From assembly GCF_037023145.1 (NCBI RefSeq), contig NZ_CP146091.1, positions 3,472,001 to 3,536,000 on the forward strand: a stretch of 64,000 nt of DNA, read 5' to 3'. The notes under the pieces were generated by a model. That model did no database searches. It worked only from the letters and a program-made list of their open reading frames with translations, and was not told the origin of the DNA. Source of the stretch: Ralstonia sp. RRA (GTDB taxonomy: Bacteria; Pseudomonadota; Gammaproteobacteria; Burkholderiales; Burkholderiaceae). Both the position numbers and the translations under genes were made by a program. Of this stretch, positions 12,354 through 21,461 are shown piece after piece. The stretch's first letter is position 1. Each line of letters opens with the position of its first letter.

Positions 12354-13292
12354 TCACTCACCGCCCTCGCTGCCCGACCGAGCGCGCAGGAAATCGATGA
12401 AGACCCGCAGCTTGCCCGGCATCTGTGGCGTGCGCGGAAAGTAGAGATGAAAGCGATACATGGGTGGGCACCACGCCTCAAGCACCCGGACCAAGCGCCC
12501 GGCCGCCACATCCTCGGCGACGAGATCTTCCAGCACGTGCGCCAGTCCAACGCCCTGCTTCGCTGCCTCGACCATCGCCAACACATCGTTCGCGATGAAG
12601 CCACCCGTCACATCGACCGACTGAATGGCGCCACCCTGCTCGGGCTCGACAAACTCCCAGTCATACAAAGCACCGCTGCTTGGGAAACGGTAGCGGATGC
12701 AGCGATGCCCGCGCAGCGCGTCCGGTGTTTCGGGTGTGCCATACGCTTGCAGATACGCCGGGCTGCCCACCACCGCGATGCGCCGCGCCGGCCCAATCGG
12801 CACGCCCACCATGTCGCGCTCGACCCGCTCACCAAAGCGGATGCCGACGTCGAAGCGGTCCGCGACGATGGCGGATAGGCCATCGTCCACCGACACCTCC
12901 AGCTCAATGCGCGGATAACGCGAGAGGAAATCGCTGAGTACCGGCTGTAGCACCGCCTGATACGCCACGCGCGAAGCCGTCACGCGCAACGTGCCGCGCG
13001 GCTCCGTCGCCCGCTCGCCCGCTTCCGCCATCGCGCCGTACAGTGCGTCGAGACTCGGCCGCGCGACGGCGAGCAAGGCCTCCCCTGCTTCGGTCGCGCT
13101 CACCTGCCGCGTCGTACGCGCCAGCAGTTGCGCGCCAAGTGCAGACTCCAGCCGCCGGATCGTCTGCGACAGCGCAGAGGTCGAGACCTCCAACGCCGCC
13201 GCTGCGTGCGTGAAACTCCCTGCCTCGGCCACACGCCGCAATGCATCGAGTGCAGGCAGCAGGTCCGGATCGATTGTGAATTCTGTCTTCAT
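12354..13292 (-). CDS. LysR family transcriptional regulator
   Basis: DNA-binding regulator of 312 residues. An N-terminal winged helix-turn-helix lies at about 25-50 (AGSFTHAAAALEVSTSALSQ), followed by a two-lobed effector-binding domain. I start at the ATG at 13292; a codon seven positions upstream is possible. It is divergent from the aldo/keto reductase gene with 86 bp between the starts, so that gene is its likely target. The effector is unknown. It belongs to the AaeR/CrgA-like group in which such pairs with oxidoreductases are common. Confidence 0.9.
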   Translation of the reverse strand: MKTEFTIDPDLLPALDALRRVAEAGSFTHAAAALEVSTSALSQTIRRLESALGAQLLARTTRQVSATEAGEALLAVARPSLDALYGAMAEAGERATEPRGTLRVTASRVAYQAVLQPVLSDFLSRYPRIELEVSVDDGLSAIVADRFDVGIRFGERVERDMVGVPIGPARRIAVVGSPAYLQAYGTPETPDALRGHRCIRYRFPSSGALYDWEFVEPEQGGAIQSVDVTGGFIANDVLAMVEAAKQGVGLAHVLEDLVAEDVAAGRLVRVLEAWCPPMYRFHLYFPRTPQMPGKLRVFIDFLRARSGSEGGE

Positions 13293-13378
13293 AGTGCATC
13301 CGATTCTATCCACTTAATCGGCGCGATCACGCTGCCTAGACTGGCGACTCCTCTCCCTGACCTGACAAGGACATCGCC

Positions 13379-14392
13379 ATGCAGACACGACAACTCGGTC
13401 AATCCGACCTGCACATCTCCCCACTCGGCTTCGGCACTTGGGCCTCGGGCGGCAGCAATTGGGAATACGGCTGGGGCACGCAAGACGACCGCGACTCCAT
13501 CACTGCCATCGCCGCTGCGGTGGACGCCGGCATCAACTGGATCGACACGGCCGCCGCCTACGGACTCGGTCACGCCGAAACCGTGGTCGGCCAAGCGCTC
13601 AGCGAACTGCCGGCCAGCCAGCGGCCGTATGTGTTCACCAAGGGTTCGCTGCTCTGGGACGCGCAAGGGCGGATTTCGCATTCGCTTGATCCGGCGTCGC
13701 TCGCGCGCGAGATCGATGACAGCCTGCGTCGGTTGAACGTGGAAACGATCGACCTGTACCAGATCCACTGGCCGGCCTTTCCGCCGGGTGCGCCGGAGCA
13801 ATCGATCGAAGCGGCCATCGCCGCCTTGGAACAGGCGCGCCGCGCGGGCAAGATCCGCCAGATCGGGGTGTCGAACTTCGATGCGGCGCAGATGGCGCGT
13901 GCGCAGTCTGTCGCGCCGATTGCCGCGCTGCAGCCGCCCTACTCGCTGCTGATGCGCGGCATCGAGGCATCCATCCTGCCCTACACAGCGGCGCACGGCA
14001 TCGGCAACATCGTCTATTCGCCGCTGCAATCGGGGCTGCTGTCAGGGCGCATGACGCGCGAGCGTATTGCCAGCCTGCCGGCCAACGACTGGCGTGCGCA
14101 GCGCAGCCCGGAGTTTCAGGAGCCGAACTTGACGCACAACCTGGCGCTGGTGGAGGTGCTGCGTGGTGTGGGCGCACGGCATGGGAGAACGCCTGCCGAA
14201 GTCGCCATCGCGTGGACGCTGCGCAATCCGGTGGTGACGGGCGCTATCGTCGGCGTGCGGCGGCCAGATCAGCTCGATGGCCTGCTCGGCGCGGCGGACC
14301 TGAAGCTGACTGACGCGGATCTCGCCGAAATCCAGGCCGCGCTGCCGGAGACCACGGCATCACCGGTGCCGCAGAGCCTGCTCAACGCCTGA
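13379..14392 (+). CDS. Aldo/keto reductase
   Basis: NADPH-dependent oxidoreductase with a TIM-barrel fold, 337 residues. The catalytic tetrad is visible as Asp56, Tyr61, Lys88 and His130, in the segments IDTAAAYG, VFTKGS and DLYQIHWP. The substrate cannot be read from the sequence. It is divergent from a LysR regulator and is followed by a strong stem-loop terminator, so it is probably a single-gene unit. Confidence 0.92.
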   Translation: MQTRQLGQSDLHISPLGFGTWASGGSNWEYGWGTQDDRDSITAIAAAVDAGINWIDTAAAYGLGHAETVVGQALSELPASQRPYVFTKGSLLWDAQGRISHSLDPASLAREIDDSLRRLNVETIDLYQIHWPAFPPGAPEQSIEAAIAALEQARRAGKIRQIGVSNFDAAQMARAQSVAPIAALQPPYSLLMRGIEASILPYTAAHGIGNIVYSPLQSGLLSGRMTRERIASLPANDWRAQRSPEFQEPNLTHNLALVEVLRGVGARHGRTPAEVAIAWTLRNPVVTGAIVGVRRPDQLDGLLGAADLKLTDADLAEIQAALPETTASPVPQSLLNA

Positions 14393-14401
14393 GCCCAAAA
14401 A

Positions 14402-14433
14402 GCAAAACGCACGGCGCGAACCGTGCGTTTTGC
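14402..14433. terminator. Bidirectional stem-loop terminator
   Basis: A perfect 13-bp stem (GCAAAACGCACGG and complement) with a 6-base loop, A-rich on one arm and T-rich on the other. It lies between the 3' ends of the aldo/keto reductase gene (plus strand) and the binding-protein gene (minus strand) and can serve both. Confidence 0.85.
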
Positions 14434-14458
14434 GTGGGACGATGAGGCGGCTACGCCG

Positions 14459-15607
14459 TCAGTTCTGCAGCTTCCACTTGCCGTCCTTGATCTCGACCAT
14501 CACCCGCGAGCGCTGGTCCAGGCCCAGGTGATCCTTGGCGTTCATGTTCATCACGCCGTGTGAGATCGCCAGATTGGTCGTCGCTTCCATCGCATCGCGC
14601 AGCCCTTTGCGGAACGCCGGCGTACCCGGCTGCCCCTTCTTCAGCGCCTCGGGCATCGCGTTCGCCAGCAGCAGCCCCGCATCCCACATATGGCCGCCGA
14701 AGGTCGAGACCTGGCCACCGTACGCTTTCTCGTACGCCGTCTTGTACGCCAGCGCCGGCTTCTTCACCGGGTTGCTATCCGGCAGTTGCTCGGCCACGAG
14801 GATCGGGCCCGCCGGCAGGAACGTCCCTTCGCAATCCTTGCCGCAGACGCGCAAGAAGTCAGCATTCGCCACCCCGTGCGTCTGATACAGCTTGCCCTTG
14901 TAGCCGCGCTCCTTCAGTGCGCGCTCCGGCAGCGCGGCCGGCGTACCCGAGCCTGCGATCAGCACCGCATCCGGATTGGCCGCCATGATCTTCAGCACCT
15001 GCCCCGTCACCGACGTATCGGTACGTGCAAACCGCTCATTGGCTACGACCTTCAGCTTGCGCAGCCCCGCCACCTTGTCGAACTCCTGCGCCCACGAATC
15101 GCCATAAGCATCGGCAAAGCCGATCAGCGCAACCGTCTTCACGCCGTGGTTGGCCATGTGCTCGGCAATGGCGGTGGCCATGTGCGAGTCGTTCTGCGGC
15201 GTCTTGAAGACCCACGCGCGCTTGGCGTCCATCGGCTCGATGATGCGTGCGGAGGCGGCCAGCGTGATCATCGGCGTTTCGCTCTCGCCCACCACGTCCA
15301 CCATCGCCAGCGAGTTGGGCGTGACGGTCGAGCCGATCACCAAGTCAACCTTGTCTTCGGTGATGAGCTTGCGCGTGTTCTTGACGGCGGTGGTCGTGTC
15401 GGACGCATCGTCGAGCACGATGTACTCGATCTTCTTGCCCGCGATTTCCTTGGGCAGCAGCGCTACGGTGTTCTTTTCGGGAATCCCCAGCGAAGCCGCC
15501 GGCCCCGTGGCCGACACCGTGATGCCGATCTTGACCTGGGCGAATGCTGTACCCGCCAACAGTGCCGTGGCAGCGAGTGCAATGCGGGTGGCGCGCGAAA
15601 CCTTCAT
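14459..15607 (-). CDS. ABC transporter periplasmic substrate-binding protein (branched-chain amino acid type)
   Basis: Periplasmic binding protein of type I fold, 382 residues, of the Leu/Ile/Val-binding family. A signal peptide occupies residues 1-23 with cleavage after AFA. The mature part begins QVKIGITVSATGPAASLG and contains the PMITLAASARI segment seen in this family. No permease or ATPase gene lies beside it, so it either works with transporter genes elsewhere, such as the liv genes at 23.7-28.5 kb, or with another locus. Ligand is unknown and need not be an amino acid. Confidence 0.9.
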   Translation of the reverse strand: MKVSRATRIALAATALLAGTAFAQVKIGITVSATGPAASLGIPEKNTVALLPKEIAGKKIEYIVLDDASDTTTAVKNTRKLITEDKVDLVIGSTVTPNSLAMVDVVGESETPMITLAASARIIEPMDAKRAWVFKTPQNDSHMATAIAEHMANHGVKTVALIGFADAYGDSWAQEFDKVAGLRKLKVVANERFARTDTSVTGQVLKIMAANPDAVLIAGSGTPAALPERALKERGYKGKLYQTHGVANADFLRVCGKDCEGTFLPAGPILVAEQLPDSNPVKKPALAYKTAYEKAYGGQVSTFGGHMWDAGLLLANAMPEALKKGQPGTPAFRKGLRDAMEATTNLAISHGVMNMNAKDHLGLDQRSRVMVEIKDGKWKLQN

Positions 15608-15771
15608 GCCGTCTCCTGAAGTGTGCGGGCGGGTTCTGTGCCCGCCCTTGATCTGGAAATCTGGGAATTCACCGACCGATGGGTCGGGGATGAAGGAGTC
15701 TAGAAGGAGTCACGCCGCGCGGGCAAGGGGGAGATTCCCTTGTCCTTAACGTGTTCACGACCTGCGCCGGC

Positions 15772-16377
15772 TCAGCCGACCCGATACACCCGCCCGCTCT
15801 GTACGCCCTCAATGCTGCGCCGATATGCCAGTGCTGCACGCGCAGCCGGCACCGGTTCGAAACCGGGGAAGAACGGCCCGTAGGCGCCCATCGATTCGGT
15901 CAGCACCGTCGGGCTCACTGCGTTGATGCGGATGCCGCGCGGCAGCTCGCAGGCGGCAGCGCGCACGAAACCCTCCACTGCCGAGTTCACCGCCGTCGCA
16001 TTGGCACCCTGCGCAATCGGCTCCTGGCCGACGATGCCGGTGGTGAGCGTGATCGAACCGCCATCGTTCAGATAGTGCTGACCGACCAGCGCCAGGCGCA
16101 CCTGGCCGAGCAGCTTGTCCTGCAGGCCGATGTTGAAATCCGCCGCCGACATCTCAGTCAGCGGCCCGAAGAACAGATTGCCGGCGGTGGAGACGATGGC
16201 ATCCACACGGCCGACTTTGTCGAACAGCGCGGCCACGCTGTCGGCGTTGGTGATGTCGACCTGGTGGTCGCCCTGCGTACGGCCCACGCGGATGATTTCG
16301 TGCGACCCACCCTGCTCTAGTTCGGCCACTACCGCGCGGCCCAAGGTACCGCTGGCGCCAATGACGATGATCTTCAT
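15772..16377 (-). CDS. Short-chain dehydrogenase/reductase
   Basis: Cytoplasmic NAD(P)-dependent oxidoreductase, 201 residues, at the short end of the SDR family. The nucleotide-binding motif GASGTLG is at residues 7-13. A typical catalytic YxxxK is not obvious: the corresponding region reads NATAVNSAVEGFVRAA, with Asn/Ser rather than Tyr, so activity may be atypical. The ATG at 16377 has AAAGGAG upstream. It is divergent from a LysR gene. Confidence 0.85.
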   Translation of the reverse strand: MKIIVIGASGTLGRAVVAELEQGGSHEIIRVGRTQGDHQVDITNADSVAALFDKVGRVDAIVSTAGNLFFGPLTEMSAADFNIGLQDKLLGQVRLALVGQHYLNDGGSITLTTGIVGQEPIAQGANATAVNSAVEGFVRAAACELPRGIRINAVSPTVLTESMGAYGPFFPGFEPVPAARAALAYRRSIEGVQSGRVYRVG

Positions 16378-16419
16378 GCTGTGCTCCTTTGCTGATTCGG
16401 TTGGAATGACGCCTATTCT

Positions 16420-16462
16420 TGGCCGAACCCCGCACGTGATAAAGCCGTGGTAACTTCGGCCA
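16420..16462. promoter_or_regulatory. Inverted repeat in divergent SDR/LysR promoter region
   Basis: TGGCCGAA and its exact complement TTCGGCCA are separated by 27 bp in the 107-bp gap between the SDR and LysR starts. It is a candidate binding region for the adjacent LysR protein; its exact boundaries are inferred. Confidence 0.45.
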
Positions 16463-16484
16463 TTCCTAATCACCAGTTCGGAAT

Positions 16485-17396
16485 ATGGACAAGCTGCGCA
16501 GCATGGAAACCTTCGTCGCCGTGGTGGAAGGCGGCAACTTCACCGAGGCGGCGGCGCGGTTGGAGATGTCGGCGGTGATGGTCGGCAAGTACGTGCAGGA
16601 GCTGGAGACGCGACTCGGCGCCCGCCTGCTTCAGCGCAGCACGCGCCGCCAGAGCCTGACCGATGCCGGCCGCGTGTTCTATGAAGATGCCAAGCGCGTG
16701 CTGGAGCAGGTGCGCTGGGCGGAGACCTCCGTCGAGCGGCTGCGCGCATCGCCCTCAGGCACGCTGCGCGTGAGCGCACCGACCACCTTCGGCGCATGCG
16801 TCATCGCTCCGTTGGCTGCGACGTTCCAGCAGGCGCATCCGCAGGTGCGTGTGGAACTGAACCTGAGCAACAGCATGGTCGACCTCGTCGACGAAGGGTT
16901 CGACCTCGCCATCCGTATCGGCGCGCTAGGCGATGCCGATCTGGTGGCCAAACCGCTGTGCGTGTATCGGATGGTCATCTGCGCATCGCCGGATTACCTG
17001 GCGCGGCATGGGCAGCCTGAGACGCCAGCGGACCTGCCACAGCATCGCTGCCTCGCGCACATGGTGTGGAACAACCGGAATGCGTGGCAGTTGCGCGGGC
17101 AGGATGGCGACACGCCCTGGCGCGACGATCCGGCTTTCACGTGCAACGACGGCCACGGCCTGCGCATGGCGGCGATTGCGGGTGCCGGCCTACTGCTGCA
17201 ACCGGAAGTGCTGGTGGCCGAAGACCTGGCGAACGGCCGGCTGGTGCGTGTGCTGCAGGCCTATGCGCCGGCGCCTCGGCCCATCCACATCGTGTACCGG
17301 CAGGATCGACGGCCGCTGCCGAAGCTCTCCAGCTTTGTGGCGCATCTGCTGGAGCAGGTGGCAGCGCGTGTGCCGGCCCAGGGTGCGACACCGTAG
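16485..17396 (+). CDS. LysR family transcriptional regulator
   Basis: Regulator of 303 residues with an N-terminal helix-turn-helix (about residues 17-40, GGNFTEAAARLEMSAVMVGK) and an effector domain of the CrgA-like class. It starts MDKLRSMETFV, a common opening of this subgroup. Divergent arrangement with the SDR gene suggests it controls that gene and itself. Inducer unknown. Confidence 0.92.
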   Translation: MDKLRSMETFVAVVEGGNFTEAAARLEMSAVMVGKYVQELETRLGARLLQRSTRRQSLTDAGRVFYEDAKRVLEQVRWAETSVERLRASPSGTLRVSAPTTFGACVIAPLAATFQQAHPQVRVELNLSNSMVDLVDEGFDLAIRIGALGDADLVAKPLCVYRMVICASPDYLARHGQPETPADLPQHRCLAHMVWNNRNAWQLRGQDGDTPWRDDPAFTCNDGHGLRMAAIAGAGLLLQPEVLVAEDLANGRLVRVLQAYAPAPRPIHIVYRQDRRPLPKLSSFVAHLLEQVAARVPAQGATP

Positions 17397-17455
17397 CCGT
17401 CGCAGCAAGCAACATGGCTGACTACACTCGGGCCATCCTCCTCTGAGCCACCATC

Positions 17456-17878
17456 ATGTTCCTCGCCCTCGTTGCTGGTCGTATCGCTTGCGCAGTGCTC
17501 GCCTTCCTCGGTTTGACGCATCTGTACTGGGCAGCAGGAGGCTCCGCTGGCAAGCAAGCGGCACTGCCGTCGGTGGGTGGCGCACCGGTGTTCAAGCCGA
17601 GCGCGATTGGCACAGCATTGATCGCGGTGATCTTGCTCGCCATGGCAGCCTGGGTGGCTGCTGCGGCTGGCATCCTGGCCGCACCGATTCCGCACGGCGT
17701 GCTGCGCGTTGGCGCCTTCGTGCTCGCTGCCATCTTTGTGCTGCGTGCGGTGGGGGACTTCCACTATGTCGGCTTCTTCAAGCGCGTGCGCGGCAGTGTG
17801 TTTGCGCGGCGGGATACGTGGGTGTTTTCGCCGTTGTGTGTGGTGTTGGCGGTGTTGATTACGACTTCTGCAAAGTAG
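17456..17878 (+). CDS. DUF3995 membrane protein
   Basis: Small integral membrane protein of 140 residues with four hydrophobic helices (about 5-25, 50-73, 80-98 and 119-136). The family motif around DFHYVGFFKRVRGSVFARRDT is present between helices three and four. Function of the family is unknown. It lies 59 bp after the LysR gene on the same strand. Confidence 0.8.
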   Translation: MFLALVAGRIACAVLAFLGLTHLYWAAGGSAGKQAALPSVGGAPVFKPSAIGTALIAVILLAMAAWVAAAAGILAAPIPHGVLRVGAFVLAAIFVLRAVGDFHYVGFFKRVRGSVFARRDTWVFSPLCVVLAVLITTSAK

Positions 17879-17935
17879 CTCACTAGCGGGCGGGTCGATT
17901 AAGCTTGTCGGCTCGACTCTTCTTGCCTCGTCGCT

Positions 17936-18532
17936 ATGCCAGCTATCTCGGTCTCAGTGGATGGACAGATGCTTGCAACCGCCTCCACAGACGACGGTTA
18001 CGACATGCTCAACATCCTCGTCAATGGCTCCAGAATCCACGACGAATTTGCCATATTGAATTTCAGCGGCTCTCGCTTTCCCGATGACAAGGAAAGCATT
18101 CATCACACGTGGATTCCGTCGCTCCAACTCTGCCCTGGTCAAGTCGTCACGGTTTCAATGCTGGAAAAAGGGGAAACCAGCCATCGCGGCAAAACATTTG
18201 AGGAGATGTTCCCCAACATAGACAAGGCGGCGTTCGGCGAAGAATGCCTTCTCCGGCGAGACGAACTGGTTACCGCCTTGAAAGCACGTCCGAAACTGCG
18301 CAGCGGATACGGATTCACACTCATCGTACCGGGCGGCACCGCTTTCACCGGATACACATCGCCGCAGGAGGACTCGCTGCACTGCTCCATGATGTGGGAT
18401 CACTGGCAGCCCCAACACACGCGACTGTCGCTCTGCAGTTCAGGCGCCGACGGGCGCAATGATCTGACTTGCCGTGAACTTCGCGTTGGTGAATCCCTTC
18501 ATCTGCAGCTCGATACCCTGACGTTGCCATGA
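17936..18532 (+). CDS. Hypothetical protein of unknown function
   Basis: Predicted soluble protein of 198 residues. I do not recognise the family. It has no signal peptide and no membrane segment, and its C-terminal third has several Cys and His residues. Its composition looks less GC-rich than its neighbours. The frame is open throughout and overlaps the next gene by 4 bp (ATGA), which supports it being real and co-translated. No good ribosome-binding site precedes the first ATG, and a start ten codons later is possible. Confidence 0.6.
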   Translation: MPAISVSVDGQMLATASTDDGYDMLNILVNGSRIHDEFAILNFSGSRFPDDKESIHHTWIPSLQLCPGQVVTVSMLEKGETSHRGKTFEEMFPNIDKAAFGEECLLRRDELVTALKARPKLRSGYGFTLIVPGGTAFTGYTSPQEDSLHCSMMWDHWQPQHTRLSLCSSGADGRNDLTCRELRVGESLHLQLDTLTLP

Positions 18533-18744
18533 ACCCCGAAGACCTCCAACGCCTCGTCACCACGCAAATGCCGTTCGGCAAATACAAGGGCCGGCTGATT
18601 GCCGATCTGCCGGGCCATTACCTGAACTGGTTCGCGCGCGAGGGCTTTCCACCGGGGCAGATCGGACGGTTGCTGGCACTGATGCAGGAGTTGGATCACA
18701 ACGGCCTGAAAGGCCTGCTCGATCCGTTGCGCCAAGGCAGATAA
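18529..18744 (+). CDS. DUF3820 family protein
   Basis: Small protein of 71 residues with the family core MPFGKYKGRLIADLPGHYL near the N terminus and LLDPL at the end. The family includes putative quorum-sensing-regulated virulence factors, but its biochemical role is not established. It overlaps the preceding unknown gene by 4 bp, so the two are probably expressed together. Confidence 0.85.
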   Translation: MNPEDLQRLVTTQMPFGKYKGRLIADLPGHYLNWFAREGFPPGQIGRLLALMQELDHNGLKGLLDPLRQGR

Positions 18745-18751
18745 CGGCCGC

Positions 18752-19660
18752 TCAATTGCCGTTGATGTAGCGCCGCAGCCCCTCCGCCAACGCATCAAAT
18801 ACAGCGCGGCAACGCGGGCTATCGCGCAGGTCCTCATGCATGGCGAGCCACGTGTCGAGCGTGATCGAAACCTCGTCAACAAACAGGCGCACGAGATCCG
18901 GATTGCGCTGCGCCAATCCCACTTGGCAGAAGCCGATACCAAAACCCGCACGCAACGCGGCAATCGCTGCGAGATCGCTGTCGGTGCGTAGCGCGAAGCG
19001 GTGGCGTTGAATCCACGGCAACTGCGCGCGCACGCTGCGCAGGAAGGCGTTCTCCTTGTCGTAGCCGATCAACGTGTGACCGGCGAGATCACCCAGCGTG
19101 GCGGGCACACCGCGCCGCTCCAGATAACGCCGGTGCGCAAACGCCCCCAGTTCAATGCCACCGAGTTGCCGCGCCACCAGCACGCCCTGCGTCGGTGGCT
19201 GCATGCGCACGGCGATGTCGGCTTCACGGCGCAGCAGGTCTTCCAGGCGGTTGGACGGCACCAGCTCGATCGTCAGTTCCGGATACGCAGCATGCAGATC
19301 CGCGAGGATCGGCGGCAGCACCTCCACCGCCACCACCTCGCTGGCGGTGATGCGCACGGTGCCGCGCACGCCCTCGCCCTGGCTCGATGCGGCGCGCAGC
19401 AAGGCGGCGCTGGTCGACTCCAGTGATTCCGCAAACGGCCGCAGCGACAACGCCGCCTCGGTCGGGCTCAGCCCCTGCTGGGTACGGATGAACAGCGACA
19501 GGCCCAGCGCCTGTTCCAGCGCATCAACATGGCGCCCGGCGGTGGGCTGCGTCAGCCCCAGCGCGCGTGCCGCACCCGATAGCGAGCCCTCCCGCACGAC
19601 GGCGAGGAAGGTCCGATACAGCTCCCAGCCCGGCTCAGTGAATGCTCCTGATTCAGTCAT
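18752..19660 (-). CDS. LysR family transcriptional regulator
   Basis: Regulator of 302 residues. Helix-turn-helix in the segment GSLSGAARALGLTQPTAGRHVDAL near the N terminus, then an effector-binding domain. I start at the ATG at 19660; the open frame extends upstream but lacks support. It is divergent from the NAD(P)-binding oxidoreductase gene (98 bp between starts), which is the likely target. Confidence 0.9.
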   Translation of the reverse strand: MTESGAFTEPGWELYRTFLAVVREGSLSGAARALGLTQPTAGRHVDALEQALGLSLFIRTQQGLSPTEAALSLRPFAESLESTSAALLRAASSQGEGVRGTVRITASEVVAVEVLPPILADLHAAYPELTIELVPSNRLEDLLRREADIAVRMQPPTQGVLVARQLGGIELGAFAHRRYLERRGVPATLGDLAGHTLIGYDKENAFLRSVRAQLPWIQRHRFALRTDSDLAAIAALRAGFGIGFCQVGLAQRNPDLVRLFVDEVSITLDTWLAMHEDLRDSPRCRAVFDALAEGLRRYINGN

Positions 19661-19758
19661 ACAAATTCGTATAGCTGCACGCTCATCATCAACAATTCCA
19701 TTGAAGCACAAGCGCGACCAGAATGCCTCCATCGCAACGCTCACTCGGGAGCACGCTC

Positions 19759-20724
19759 ATGGAACAGGCAACACAAGCAAAGCGCATCGCATTGGTACTG
19801 GGCGCCACCGGTGGCATCGGCGGCGAAGTCGCACGGCGTCTGGTGGCACGCGGCTGGCACGTGCGTGCATTGCAGCGCAATCCGGATGCGCTGACGGATC
19901 GCAACACCGCCTTCGAATGGGTGCGCGGTGATGCAATGGTGCGCGAGGACGTGGTGGGTGCGGCACAGGGCGCCGAGCTGATCGTCCACGCCGTCAACCC
20001 GCCGGGCTACCAGAACTGGGCTGGCCAGGTGCTGCCGATGATCGACAACACCATCGCCGCGGCCCGCGCATCTGGCGCACGCATTGTGCTGCCCGGCACG
20101 GTGTACAACTTTGCGCCCGACACCTTTCCCGTGCTGCGCGAGAACACCGCGCAACAGCCGCTTACGCGCAAGGGCAAGATCCGCGTGGAACTGGAGCGCC
20201 GCATGCAGGCCGCCAGTGCCGATGGCGTGCGCAGTCTCATCGTGCGCGCGGGGGATTTCTTCGGGCCGCAGACCGGCAACAACTGGTTTGCCGCCGCGCT
20301 GGTGCGGCCGGGCAAGGCTGTCGGCACCGTCACCGTTCCTAACGCACGCGGCGTCGGGCACCAGTGGGCGTATCTGCCGGATGTGGCCGAAACGATGCTG
20401 CGCCTGGTCGAGCAAGGCGATCGCCTGCCCGCTTTCGCGGTCTATCACATGCGTGGTCACTGGGACGCCGACGGCACGCAGATGCCCCGCTCGATCGGCC
20501 ACAGCGTTGGCCGCTCGGTGAAGACGCGCCTCTTCCCATGGTGGATTCTGCCGATCCTGTCGCCATTTTCAGAGACGATGCGCGAGATGCGCGAGATGCG
20601 TTATCTGTGGCAGCAGCCCGTGCGCATGGACAACGCCAAGCTCGTGCAGGCGCTGGGCGCCGAGCCGCACACCCCGTGGGATGAGGCCGTGGGCACGACG
20701 CTGCGCAGCCTACGCTGCGTTTGA
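19759..20724 (+). CDS. NAD(P)-binding epimerase/reductase-like protein
   Basis: Extended SDR-like protein of 321 residues with a Rossmann motif GATGGIGG at 15-22 and downstream segments that resemble NAD-dependent epimerases (FGPQTGNNWFA, ARGVGHQWAYLPDVAE). The ATG at 19759 follows CGGGAG. The substrate is unknown. It is paired with a divergent LysR gene; its 3' end overlaps the convergent HD-domain gene by 15 bp. Confidence 0.85.
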   Translation: MEQATQAKRIALVLGATGGIGGEVARRLVARGWHVRALQRNPDALTDRNTAFEWVRGDAMVREDVVGAAQGAELIVHAVNPPGYQNWAGQVLPMIDNTIAAARASGARIVLPGTVYNFAPDTFPVLRENTAQQPLTRKGKIRVELERRMQAASADGVRSLIVRAGDFFGPQTGNNWFAAALVRPGKAVGTVTVPNARGVGHQWAYLPDVAETMLRLVEQGDRLPAFAVYHMRGHWDADGTQMPRSIGHSVGRSVKTRLFPWWILPILSPFSETMREMREMRYLWQQPVRMDNAKLVQALGAEPHTPWDEAVGTTLRSLRCV

Positions 20725-21270
20725 GACGCGCGCCGCTGTCGCCAGAAAGTGCGCGAGATTGGGCGTCGACTGGCCCGCCACCTTGGCGAGGTCGTCCCAG
20801 CGGCGCAGCTGCAGCGCGTCTACCGCGTAAGGACGCTGCATGAAGGCCTCGGCCTCTTCCGCGGAGAACACGCCACCCTGCAGCGCCAGGCTGCGCACGG
20901 AATCCGCCGACAGGCGCGCGTAGTAATGCGCATCCATCGCGCACAGGCAGCGCTTGGCATCCACGTGCAGGCGGATCGGCTCCAGCACCGCATCAGGAAA
21001 CGTCGCGCGCAGGAACGGCAGCGCAAAGTACTGGTGCTGATCGTCGATGCCGTGGGCGGTGGGCGTATCCACACTCAGACCCTGCAGGTTCAGCAGATGC
21101 CCGAGGTCATGCAGCAGTGCGGCAGTGATGAGCGCATCCGACGCACCCGCCTCTTCCGCCAGCGCGGCGGTCTGCAGCGCGTGTTCAAGCTGGGTGACGG
21201 GCTCGCCGCTGTAGGCGATGTCGCCGTGGCGGTCGAATAACGTTTGGATGTCGTCGAGGCTCAGGGCCAT
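20710..21270 (-). CDS. HD-domain protein of the phosphonate-degradation (PhnZ-like) family
   Basis: Protein of 186 residues resembling HD-domain mixed-valent di-iron oxygenases such as PhnZ, which cleave phosphonates. Metal ligands are visible as His30 (QLEHALQ) and the HD pair at 54-55 in ALLHDLGH with His58. The N terminus ALSLDDIQTLFDRHG matches the family found in phosphonate operons. No phosphonate uptake or PhnY-like gene is nearby, so the substrate here is uncertain. Convergent with the preceding gene with a 15-bp overlap of coding ends. Confidence 0.75.
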   Translation of the reverse strand: MALSLDDIQTLFDRHGDIAYSGEPVTQLEHALQTAALAEEAGASDALITAALLHDLGHLLNLQGLSVDTPTAHGIDDQHQYFALPFLRATFPDAVLEPIRLHVDAKRCLCAMDAHYYARLSADSVRSLALQGGVFSAEEAEAFMQRPYAVDALQLRRWDDLAKVAGQSTPNLAHFLATAARVSNAA

Positions 21271-21461
21271 GGCGCTGCGGCGCAAAAGAAGGCGGAACCT
21301 TGCAGCCTAGTGCGCGTGTGCGTCAAACCGGTGACAGCGCCATCGCCGCGCACCCCGGCATTAGCCCGCGTGATCCGTGCGATTAGAAAGATTGGTTGGG
21401 AATGCGCAGGTCGCGCCCTTATCTTCAGGGCCTCCCCACGCCCCACACATCGGAGCCCATC

